A DNA stretch of 64,000 bases from the NCBI GenBank assembly GCA_018398805.1, contig JAGFBZ010002140.1, positions 248,001-312,000 on the forward strand, in the 5' to 3' direction. Numbering within the stretch: the stretch's first letter is position 1; the number at the start of each line of letters is the position of its first letter. This DNA is from Hirundichthys speculiger (taxonomy: Eukaryota; Chordata; Actinopteri; Beloniformes; Exocoetidae). Shown piece by piece: positions 1 through 10,600 of this stretch. A model generated the notes under the pieces. The model was not told the DNA's origin. It made no database searches and saw nothing but the letters and a program-made list of their open reading frames with translations. A program made the translations under genes and the position numbers.

Positions 1-598
1 TAACGGGGGAAACCTGGAAAATGGTTTCCTTTAGAGTTGAAACCAGTCGTTATTGCTGCATTTGGTTCCGGTTTTGAAAGCGACCGCGCCAACGCCACTG
101 ATTCAGAAGTAACTGATTCCACAAAAACGGGGGAGAATATCGAGCTGCCTCCCAACATCATATTCCACAGTGGTTGGGTTGCTTCTGTTGATCAGTGTAA
201 GGCGGGAAAGGGAATCCAAAAGTAATCTCAAAGTTATCATGCATCCATCAGTCCTGGTCCTCCCAAAAGTAGGAACTTGCAGAATCCTCAACGATGCAGA
301 ATCCTCACTGAGGTAAAGAGGAATCCACGAGTTACAACGAAAGACATAACAGGAACTGACAGACATCTCTGTCCATCAGTCTGCCATATATGAGTAATTA
401 AAGAGAGGCTGTCTACGGCAGAAACCTGCTGCAGACCTTAACTTTCACAAAGAGCAACTTAGCGATCTGCAACACCACTGGGATAAAGTTTAGTAGACTG
501 AAGACTAAAAAAAAAAAATTTTTGTGAAGAATACTCTCCACTATATATGGGGGAAAACAATGGCACAGTTTATCTGCAGTAAAACATAATCTCTATGG
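1..598. other. No gene recognised at left edge
   Basis: I see no convincing exon. Short open stretches exist on both strands, but none is bounded by good splice signals or resembles a known protein. It is probably intron of the plus-strand gene whose last exon lies at 1567-1725. Confidence 0.4.
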
Positions 599-984
599 CA
601 GTGATTCCCAAAGTGTGGGCCGCAGCCCCCTGGTGGGCCGTCGTGGTCCTGCAGGTGGACCGTGAGAGGTCATTAAAATTAAACAAATATGTTTTAAATC
701 CTCTTTCTTTTTAAAATCTGTTTTTAATTTCTGTAAAATATTCATGAGATGATTAAAAAAAAAACATTAAGAAGTAATAAAACAAACCAGTTAAGTGTTA
801 TTCTACTGCCGTCTTAACTTAATATGACAAGTGTCGCCTTATTTGTTGACCCCTCACATTAATATCAGAACAAAGCTTCTAGTCCTGTATGTCGATCACA
901 GTTGTAATAAAAGGTTTGGATGGGCTGCAGAGATTTTTCACATTTCAAATTGGGCCTTGGTATTCCCAAGTTTGGGAATGGTTG
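599..984. mobile_element. hAT-type MITE (CAGTGATTCCCAAA family)
   Basis: A 386-bp non-autonomous element. The left end reads CAGTGATTCCCAAA and the right end is an imperfect inverted copy (...TTTGGGAATGGTTG). It is flanked by a perfect 8-bp duplication, CTCTATGG, at 591-598 and 985-992. The 8-bp duplication and CAGTG-type terminus are diagnostic of the hAT superfamily. No transposase reading frame remains. A related larger copy lies at 33358-34053 and a fragment at 4068. Confidence 0.88.
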
Positions 985-1566
985 CTCTATGGTGGAGCAT
1001 CATGATTTGGGCTCGGTTTTCTTTCCACCACCGTCAAGGGTAAAATGAATTCCTTTGTACACCAAAATACACAGGAACGCCTCCTTATGAAGATCAGATC
1101 ACAGTTTGTGTCAAATTAATGCAGAAAACCAGTTAACTGCACACACGTCCTGTCATGCTGCCAGACCAGCATCTAAGGTCTCCATATCTAACCACAGTCC
1201 AATGTTAACGTCTGAAGATGCTACTCTCGGTGGCCTTCTCGTGGTTAATGTCAGGCTAACGTCTGGAAAAGGCGCAAAGGCTTGGAAAGTCGTTTGTGCA
1301 GGTGAGTCCCAGATAAGCTAGCTGCTGTACTGCAGAGAGGCTCTCAGAGGTCAGTGGGGTCTCGTCCTGCTTCGTTACCTCAGTAACGATCGCGTCCGAC
1401 AGCCCTCCTGTGTGCGCTTAACCCTAAAATCCCGGCTTACCCGGATTTTGCTCATCCTCGTGCTTATCAATTTTAAGATTTGCACAAAAGCTAATGCGCT
1501 AAGGCGGTGGCTGACGTGTGCGCTAACTGTAAGCAACTACGCTGTTTGTGCTCTGCTGCGTTCCAG
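985..1566. other. Probable intron of the plus-strand gene, no feature seen
   Basis: There is no recognisable coding similarity. It ends in a pyrimidine-rich stretch and CAG acceptor at 1566 that opens the terminal exon. Confidence 0.4.
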
Positions 1567-1725
1567 CTGAAGATCCTGTGCACCCCCGAGGCCTTCAGGG
1601 TGGCGGTGAACAACATCCCGCTGTTTGAGTTCCGCCACCGCATCAGGGAGCTCAACCAGATCGACCGGATCAACATCCTGCACGACGTCGTCCTCACCTA
1701 CGTCAACGTGGAGACCCTCCCCTAG
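1567..1725 (+). CDS. 3'-terminal coding exon of an unidentified gene
   Basis: Follows a good splice acceptor (CTGCTGCGTTCCAG). It is open for 52 codons and ends with TAG at 1723-1725. The translation begins LKILCTPEAFRVAV and ends YVNVETLP, and looks like a folded, helix-rich C-terminus. Codon usage is GC-rich at third positions, as in the real exons elsewhere in this window and unlike the AT-rich flanks. I do not recognise the family. Upstream exons were not found, so they lie outside the window or are too short to identify. The gene converges on mapkbp1, which ends about 1.7 kb downstream on the other strand. Confidence 0.6.
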   Translation: MKILCTPEAFRVAVNNIPLFEFRHRIRELNQIDRINILHDVVLTYVNVETLP

Positions 1726-2183
1726 GGGGCGCGTCGCGCCTCATTACCGCTCACCTGATGTCAACGTCGCAGGGGAGTACGACTCTTTACGGAGGGGTTT
1801 GCTCGACGCCGACGCCCCGTTTGTGACGCTCTGAAAATCCCCGTGAGGGCGGAGTCTCGCAGCTTCTGTTCCCAGCAGGAACGAATGGACTTCACGCGCA
1901 TGTGCGTTGCAAATTCAAGGAAACGTGCACACGCCTTTAATGCGTGACGTCTTTAAGGTGTGTTGCACGTTAATAACTTTATATCACGCTGCTTTGAGCT
2001 CAAACTTCTCCGTCTGCTGCAGAATTAACCTTTAAAAATGTTGCAGGTGTGTGAAGATCCAGCTGTATTTATTGTGTAAAATATGTTCAATACTATTAAA
2101 CTACTTACCGAGACGTGGATTGTACATGTAGAGATACAACAACGATAATGTTTGTGTTAACCGCAGCTATAAAATGCATCTTA

Positions 2184-2189
2184 AATAAA
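2184..2189 (+). terminator. Candidate poly(A) signal (AATAAA) of the plus-strand gene
   Basis: AATAAA lies about 460 bases after the stop codon at 1725. It is the first canonical signal I see in the 3' flank. The stretch 1726-2183 would then be 3' UTR and holds no other feature. Confidence 0.45.
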
Positions 2190-2216
2190 ATAATCAACAA
2201 GAAACAAGTTCCAGAA

Positions 2217-2229
2217 TTTATTATTTATT
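2217..2229 (-). terminator. mapkbp1: Candidate poly(A) signals of mapkbp1
   Basis: Two TTTATT motifs (AATAAA on the minus strand) at 2217-2222 and 2224-2229 lie about 1.2 kb beyond the mapkbp1 stop. They are only about 30 bases from the opposing AATAAA at 2184, so the two transcripts would end almost on top of each other. Confidence 0.4.
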
Positions 2230-2477
2230 ATTTACATTACAGCAGCTTTGAACTGTTTAACAGTAAAACACAAGAAAAGTCTCTTTCAGAGAAAATAGAA
2301 AACTCCAGTAGGATATTAAAATCTGTGCAAATGTACAAATATATTAAAATATAAACTAACGACACATTTAAAAGCAGTAATTGCACTGAAGTTACAGCTA
2401 TTTTACAGGGAAGATACTATTGGCACAAAAATGTGAATCGTATGGGTGAATATCATTTACTCAACATTGTTTCTTGC

Positions 2478-2526
2478 TCGTCTCCGACCTCCGACCTCCG
2501 ACCTCCGACCTCTGACCTCCGACCTC
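2478..2526. repeat. 7-bp tandem repeat (CTCCGAC)n
   Basis: About seven copies of a CTCCGAC unit in a row, one with a C-to-T change. Confidence 0.85.
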
Positions 2527-2823
2527 CTCACGTCTGAACTGAACTTCCTCCAGCCAGAATCAGACTTGATTCCACCTCAATAGTAGATGATTCAGATCTC
2601 TTATCCTCCTCTGGACTGAGGATGAATTAGGATCCTCTTGGTTCAACTTCGACTTCCAGGTTGTGTCAACAGATGACATCAGACACATCGGTGAACCCAC
2701 ATTCGTCTTAGCTGTTTTGAATAGTGCATTCTGGGTAAATCGTGGCATCAAACCTGGCTGTGATTGGTTTGGTACGTTCTGTACCGGTGGGATGAGGAGC
2801 AAGCCTCTGCTCAGGCTCGGCTG

Positions 2824-3036
2824 AATCTATATAATAATATATTATTATTATTAATAATATATATAATATATAATATATAATATATATTATTAATATTATT
2901 ATTATTAATATTATTAATGATATATATTATTAGCCTTTCGCTCGTAGACAGCTGGGATAGGCTCCAGCAGATCCCCGTGACCCTTCAAGGATGCAACGGG
3001 TATAGATAATGGATGGATATATATTATTATTACTAC

Positions 3037-3067
<31 letters not shown>

Positions 3068-3070
3068 CTA
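2824..3070. repeat. AT-rich microsatellite split by a LINE tail
   Basis: Runs of TAATAATATAT on the left and ATAATAATA on the right surround a GC-richer piece at about 2936-3021. That piece contains the phrase for 'one-line summary arithmetic' typical of fish LINE 3' ends (CCAGCAGATCCCCGTGACCC, then ATAATGGATGGAT). A shorter relative is at about 18232-18293. Confidence 0.6.
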
Positions 3071-3460
3071 TATAATAATAATGAGATAAAATAAGAACCA
3101 TTAAAATCCCAGTATTATCAGTGTTTGGCACAAACATCATAATCTCATAAACTTTACTCAACAATTAAAAAAAAAAAAAAACTGTTTTTATATTTTGAAA
3201 AAGTAAAATGTTAGACTCCACAATTGAAAAGCTCTGAAAAGAGCAGAAAAATGAATCTAATCTGTAATACTGTCAGATCTGTCGTTCCTCCGGTGGTTTC
3301 TTTTGTTACATTTCTCAGCTCGTCTGAAACTAAGGCAACTGTTATGCTCAAGAATCACCACATCTCATCTGGATCCAGTCAGTAGATAAAATCCCTCAAC
3401 GGCCGTCAGTTCACAGTGCTTTTTTCTCCCCCCCACGTCTCTATGGCGTCTGCGGTCCGG

Positions 3461-6400
3461 TCAGGTCTTGGTGTCTAACCTCCTCTCCACAGATTTCAGC
3501 AGCAGCTCGGAGTACTGCTCCAGCAGAGCCAGGGCTTTGTCCCCCTCACATCTAACCCCCCGGTTCTGCTCCGGGCCTTCGGGCCGCGAGGCCCGGCGAG
3601 GCAGGGAGTCCAGCTCGGTCTTGGCCGTGAGCAGGGCCTCGGACAGGATGTTCCTCATCTCCTGCTGGTCTCCGCTGAGACGCTGGCTGCCCTGTAGTAA
3701 CTGGGTTTAATAAAGACAGACAGGAAGTCAGGAGCACAGACGAGCAGGGAGTCCGTCGGACTCTTTTTCAACTTATCGGATTATCGCTGAAAGTCTGGGA
3801 GAAGGATCGATAACCAACATAATACTGCAGTTTGAATTTACTGAGATTTTGGATGGTTAAAGGTAGGGTAAGTAGTTTTTTTGAATGACATCACATCTGT
3901 TGATATCTGCAACAAAACATCAACCAAATCCTCCCTCCAGAGAGCCAAGAGATCCCTTATTGAAAACAATTTCTGTGGATCTATGAGGGGAAATAAAATT
4001 AAAAAAGAGGCTTCTCCAGCTGTTGAGCACGGGAGTGGATCTATCATGCTCTGGGCTTGAATTAGAGCAGTGGTTCTCAATTATTTTCTGCTTCGCCCCC
4101 CTGGAAGAAGAAAACATTTCACACTGTGACAATCAGAGCGCCACTGCCCCCTACTGGAGTATATGTGCAATTACACTTTAATCCAGTACAGCAAAAAAAA
4201 GCATGTTCCCTGGGGTCACATGTGCCCCACTATTAGAAAACGACAGCATTAGAGCGAGTCACACAGATGAATCTGACTCAGTAAGACTGCTGTGCGACGG
4301 CCCGTCGGATCACAACACTGTACCTGTCAATCAAACAGAGCATCCAGAGATCTCACAGACCTGGACGTTTGTACAGGAACAATATATTTATATATACAGT
4401 CATGGAAAAAAATTTTAGACCACCATTTTTTCTTCACTTTCTTGTTTATTTTAATACCACTAAACGTCATCATGTGAACAGACAGAAAAGAAAACACTGA
4501 ATGCATAAAAGCAGTGTTTTTGGCAGTACAACACCATAGCTATTGATGTAAAAACTTAAGTGATTTAGGTTATAATCAAGAAAACCATGGAAAATGGTAA
4601 GATATCAGCTCTTAAATAAAACTCTTATGAGCAATCTTTGTGGTTATCGTTATGTTTGTCCAAACAAATGTACCTTTAGTTGTACCAGGCATTAAAATGA
4701 ACAAGAAACTGAAGAAAACAAGGGTGGTCTAATAATTTTTTCCATGACTGTAGATATAGCTACAAAAACCCTTCACAGCTGTCATGCTTCCTGACCTTGA
4801 CGGCAAACTTTAGCTCCTCCATTTTGAAAGAAACAAAATATTACGTTGCTTTAATTATCGTAGAAATGTCTGATCGTAAACTTGATGGTTTTTAAAAATC
4901 AGGTAATCATTTTCTAAGGTTGAGTATTGGCAAGGACCTCACATTACGATATGTATCATGATACTTGGGTCACGATACGATGTCACGATATCCTGCTATA
5001 TTGCGATATTCTACCCAGTTAATATCAAAATTAAAAGTAAAGATGAAAAATCAAGTTGCTGTAAATGTTCATCAGATGATATTGATCATTCAGAGGACAA
5101 ATTGAGTCAAAACTATTTGCTTCAAAACAACCTATTTATTGTTTATTATTACAGTGATCCCTCGCCAATTCACACTTTAAGTTCCGCGGTTTTAGTTATT
5201 CGTGAATTTTTCAGAAATATATAATATAATAAAAAAATCAAGAGGAAATCACGGAAACATCACAGGATGTTGTGTGCGTTCTCTCACAACGAAGAAATGC
5301 TGTGAGCCAGCCTGGTCCCTTTAAAAAAGTGGCCTTATGGGTAATGTAGTGTGTGTGTTGTGGGACGGCAGAATGAAAACGGGGTTAGATGAAAAGTGTA
5401 GTGAGCATCAACAGCAGCCCAGCGTGTATAGATTTACATTCTCTGTTAACCGACAGGAGCCCAACAATACTACCTGTGTGATGTTACAAGTTCCTGCAGT
5501 GTCAGAATAAAGTTCCCGTTCCATGCAGAGAAAACCAGACTTTTTCTTTTGTTGTTGTTAGCATGTTAGCCGCTAATTACGAGCCAAAAATAGCACAATA
5601 CCAGCGGTTTGTTTACTACGGTTCAGAGACCAGAGGCTGTGAAGGTAACAGAAAGACCACAGTTGAGCCTTTGTCTTGTTTCGCTGCAGTGCCTCGCTAC
5701 TTTTTTGCGGTTTTTAAACATATTTTAAACACAATTTTGATTTTCGCGGCAGGCGCCGGTCCCCATTAACTGTGAAAAATAAGGGATCACTGTAGTGCTT
5801 TTGCAAATTTAAATTTTAAACAATTTAAATGTGAAAATTAAACAATTTTCCTAAAAAATCGATATTAGGAGCTGAAAAATCAATATTATATTGGGTGGCT
5901 GAGAATGGCGATATATTGCCAAATTGATTTTTTTCACACCCCTATTCTTTACTAGTTTCCTTCTCGTTTGTACTCCTGTTTGTTTTTGTCTCATCATGCA
6001 CACTACGGGCACACACACACACTCACACTCACACACACACACACACACACACTCTCACTGACCGTGTTGTAGAGCAGGATGGTTTTTCTCAGGCTGCTCT
6101 GCAGATCAGTGACGACCTCCCTGCACGTCTCCAGGGTGACTGAGGAATCTGCAGCAAGAGGCGGGAAGAAGGACTTTCAGGTAAAACGCAGCATGGAGAA
6201 AATCACACGCACACACGCACGCATGCACACCGCCGGTGAGCGAAACAGCACAGCTTAAACCCGAAAGACTGGAGACTGAGAAAGGAAAAGAAAGGACGAG
6301 GGAAAGACTAGAGCGCTGCTGGCCGCGGGGCCGAGGAGAGACGACTACGTGAGCCGTGAAAATGAGAAAAACGATTTCACAGCTTAAATCCTCCTGCAGC

Positions 6401-7688
6401 CGAACGGCCGCGGGAACAAATGAGGAGCAGACGCCACACAACGGCGTTTAGGGGTTCAGGGTTTTTCTAACGGAAATGAAATTCAGTGAGAAGTCCGGCC
6501 TCGGAGAGGTGGTTCTCCTCCATGAAACAGACAAATTCATTTCAGACGCTTCTGTTTCCCGAACAGAACCATTAGAGGGCAATCTTTCTCTAAACCAGGG
6601 GGGTCAGACTCATTTTCACTGAGGGCCACATCAGCATCATGGTGGCCCCTGAAGGGCCAGATTAACAGCATGAATGTAACAAAATACATTAAACTACACC
6701 TTATTATATTGTTATAATAATGGATTCTGTATTTTTTTCCATGTTTTCTGTCAAAATGCCAACGTAGATTAAACTCTTTCATGACTGACACCACCTCGTA
6801 ACACAAAAGACATACTGTTTTTTTCACCTTGAGATACAAACTTGTATTAGTTTTCCCGTCGTTGATGAAACTGTCTTCCTTAAGCATCAATTTTTCTTTT
6901 CTTTGACATGTTGAGGTTAGTTTGTAGAGGTTTTTCTTTAATCCATCAGTTCTGAAAATCATCTTGAGTTCTTGCTCATGGTGATAGACTGTTATTGTTG
7001 TGGGTAATGACGAAATGCATTGTGGGAGATGTAGTTTATTGTCAATATGCGCTTTAAAGCGGCGTAAGATTATTTTAAGTCTTAAAATATCAGTTTAAAA
7101 TTTAAGCCAATAATGCACAGGCTCTCGAGGGCCACATAAAATGACGTGGTGGGCCACATTTGGCCCGCGGGCCTCGTGTTTGACACGTGTGCTCTAAAAT
7201 AATGGAAAGCTTCCCAAGGAAGCACGAACAGGTGAATGTGCAAATTCCACGAGAGTCGCCCAGTTAGATTTTCATATGAGCGGCGTTTACGTGGGAGCGC
7301 AGGGTTGTCGGGACTCACAGAGGGACAGGAGACAAAAAGGGTTCATTCGTGAAGAGGAGGTATTTTTAAGAAGCAGCATGTCGAGAGAAATAAAAGGACT
7401 CTGAGGCCAAACCTGGCTGAGGGCTGGATGTGCGTCCTTCCTCAACCACCAGGGGGCGCTCTTTCACTGCAGCCGCTTGACCTCTGGGAAGGAGCGTCAG
7501 AAATGTACATCAGTTACAGCGATCACAACATGAAATTAACTAATTAAGATATAAACAACGCTGCATTTTAATCTCCCTGTTACGGTCTTATAACCTGCAC
7601 CTCTCAGAGATGGAGCTCTTCTTCTGCTTCACTGGCAGGTAACTCGGCAACGCAGAGTCCAGGCTCAGAGACATCTGCCTGGACCGGG
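3461..7688 (-). CDS. mapkbp1: mapkbp1 exons 30-33, C-terminal dimerisation region
   Basis: Exons 7601-7688, 7413-7483, 6063-6148 and 3461-3700. The C-terminus has two helical segments ([19 protein letters not shown] and [20 protein letters not shown]) before TGA at 3461-3463. They match the C-terminal leucine-zipper-like dimerisation region of MAPKBP1/WDR62. Exon 31 was placed because its acceptor (TTCCCAG|) and donor (CCAG|GTTTGG) are the pair I found that joins phases 2 and 1 without a stop. It is less certain. Confidence 0.8.
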
Positions 7689-10600
7689 CTGGAACACACA
7701 ACACAGCAGCGCACGTCAAACACACACACAACACAGCAGCGCATGTTAAACACACACACACAACGCCGTGGAGAGGTTTAGTCCCAGAGTCTGGTCGCGG
7801 CTTCCTCACCTTGAATCTTCACGGGAGAGCAGGAAGCATCACAGCGGACGTCCGCCGTCGGCGTGGAGGCCCTGGACGTGTCCCCGGACCAGCTGGAGCT
7901 CGGCTTCACCTCCAGGCAGAGGCTGCGCCGGGGGCTGAGGGGCTGCTTCGGCAGCGGGATGCGGGAGGGCGGGGCGCTTGGAGCCGGGGTCGGGGAGGGC
8001 GGGGCGTTTGGAGCCGGGGTCGGGGGGGGGCTGTCGGACGGAGGGCCTGATAGCAGGGACGACGTCGACGAGACGGAGGACGGGAAGGCGGCGACGGGGG
8101 AGGAGGAGAGCAGGGGGGGCTCCGCCTCCAGCTCGTCGGACGACCTCCTGCTCTTGGCGAGGCGGGGGGAGCTGGGCGGGGAGCTGGGCGGGGACTGGAG
8201 GTCGTCCCCCAGCGAGGAGGAGCGGCTGCTTTTAGCCATGGAGCTGGCGGTGGGGTTCATGTAGGAGCGCTGGGGCTTCAGTCTGGGGCTCTCCCACGGC
8301 AGGGGGGACGGCGGGGACTGGGGGGACCCGGACGAGGGGGAGGAAATGTGAAAGGTTGGTCTGAGAGTGTTGTTGGACAGGAAGAGCTGCTGAGGTCTCT
8401 GGGGCGACTCCGTTTGACCACCAGAGGGCGCAGGGGAGTGATGAGCTGGAGAGAAGATGATGAGACGGGTATCAGCGTGAGTCGCTGTGGGAAAACAGCA
8501 GTGATGTAACTTCTAACTAATGCAATGACTTAAAAACAACTCTCTAAAAACAACCAGAGTCCAGCGTCATGGTTTCAATTATACGAGGAATAAATGAACG
8601 AAACGATGATGCAACATACGCTCCGTGGCCAAGTCCTGTGCAGAGTGGGACTTCTGTAAACGCGCTGCTCTGTCCAACACCGGCGAAGCTCCGGGTTGAG
8701 GGTTGGACATCCTCCACAGGTGGGTCCCTGAGCTCTTCTTCAGGGGTCTGCGTCTGGCAGGACAGTCTCTCTCCAGAGTCCTGCTGAGATGCAACAGCGT
8801 CAGAGACGCCCTGAAATGCTTCTTTACTCTCTGTGACGCTGCAGAGTTTAATGACTCAAAGCTCAACTTGACACCAAAAGGAAAAAAAAAAAATGACACC
8901 GGCGGACTGAAACAGCATCAGAGGAATCATCTGCACACACATAACCACAGTTTCAGTTTATCTCTTCTTTGGCTTATTTTGTTCTCTGACGTTTGGGAGC
9001 CGATGTTACATTGAAGCCATCCTGTGTTGCAATTAGGGATGCACATGGTTAACCGTTTACCGTTAACCGATAACAGTAACTCTAACCGATTAATACTAAC
9101 GATCAATTTTGTTTTTAAGCTACGTAATTCAATCAACTCATGGGGGCGTGTCGACAGGTGCAACAGGCCTCTGATTGGTCAATTCTACATCCGCGTAGAA
9201 AAGAGCGCGGAAGTACCCACATCTGTACGATTCTGGTTCTCCACACTACAAAGACAGCACATATTCTAGTAATTCATGGAGGGAGATAGCGATGAATGTG
9301 GGTCTGGATACGGCCGAGACGGTGAGGAAGTGGAAAGTTTAGTAAGTTTAGCTAGTTCGTGATTGTCGCTCTTGCGTTGTGGCGTGGAATAACATAGCGG
9401 AGACCGCGCTAGTATAAATCAAAAGTGACGGCGGCATCTCTGTGACAAGCTGATGGCGACACATTGACACGCGAGTATACACGGGGAAGTGTCCGCATGC
9501 GTCCACGACAACGTGTGCAACATCGCGGCAGCCAATTCTCCCGGACTTATCGGTTAACGGTTATTAATCGTTAAAGGGCGTCGGTTAACGGTCACAAAAA
9601 AATCCGAAATGTGCATCTCTAACCCTAGTTGCAATACCACCTCTGAACACATGGGGGCACACAGATCAAAAGAGCCACTGACAACACAGTGATCCCTTGC
9701 CAATTCGCGCTTAAAGTTCCGCGGTATTAGATATTTGCGGATTTTTCAGAAATGTTTAATATAATAAAAAAATCAAGAAAAAATCGCGGAAACATCACAG
9801 GATGTTGTGTGCGTTCTCTCACAGTGAAGAAATGCTGTGAGCCAGCCTGGCCCCTTTAAGAAGGTGGCCTTATGGGTAATGTAGTGTGTGTGTTGTGGGA
9901 CGGCAGAATGAAAACGGGGTTAGATGAAAAGTGTAGTGAGCATCAACAGCAGCCCAGCGTGTATAGATTTACATTCTCTGTTAACCGACAGGAGCCCAAC
10001 AATACAACCTGTGTGATGTTACAAGTTTTGTTGTTGTTAGCGTGTTAGCCGCTAATTACTAGCCAAAAATAGCACAATACCAGCAGTTTGTTTACTACGG
10101 TTCAGAGACCAGAGGCTGTGAAGGTAACAGAAAGACCACAGTTGAGCCTTTGTCTTGTTTTGCTACTTTTTTGCGGTTTTTAAACATATTTTAAACACAT
10201 TATTTAGGCTCGGGGGGCTCCGGCTTCTGTTGGCAGATTTTGATTTTTGCTGGGGGGCGCCGGTCCCCATTAACCGTGAAAAATAACGGATCACTGTACC
10301 GGGCACATCCAGTAATGCCACTTTGCCCCCCCGACACACACACACACCCGTGTGGTCAGCAGTGGTATTGCAACGCAGAGTGCCTTTAATGCATGTGTTT
10401 GAATTGGGATTCGGATGGGAAACACAATTTCCTCTGGCTTTTGTTTACCAGCATCAATTATTAAGGAGCATCCCTGTATTCAGAGACGCTCTGGCGGTAA
10501 GTCAACATGACGAAGCCTCTTTTGTCCCGCGCCCGTGTCGGGGAACTGCTTTATTTCCGCACAAACAAATGAATGTTTTATGATCTCCTGTGGCTCTTTT

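Larger units (their letters stand above)
2217..3460 (-). other. mapkbp1: Probable mapkbp1 3' UTR and flank
   Basis: Non-coding stretch between the mapkbp1 stop and the candidate poly(A) signals. It contains a short 7-bp tandem repeat, AT-rich simple sequence and a LINE tail, annotated separately. No further coding exon was seen. Confidence 0.4.

Noticed and set aside
1106..1321. Possible upstream exon of the plus-strand gene ending near GCAG|GTGAGT at 1300
   Set aside because: The donor-like site is good, but there is no matching acceptor or protein resemblance.
5563..5769. Open frame beginning [12 protein letters not shown], repeated on the other strand near 24163-24621
   Set aside because: Both lie in near-identical copies of the pogo-like element. 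Similarity reflects repeat identity, and there is no resemblance to a transposase.
6537..6962. 141-codon minus-strand gene
   Set aside because: It is a decayed hAT transposase N-terminus within an element flanked by an 8-bp duplication, not a host gene.
7811..8264. Long plus-strand open frames opposite mapkbp1 exon 29
   Set aside because: They are antisense shadows of a GC-rich, Pro/Ser-coding exon. The minus strand carries conserved MAPKBP1 motifs and good splice sites.
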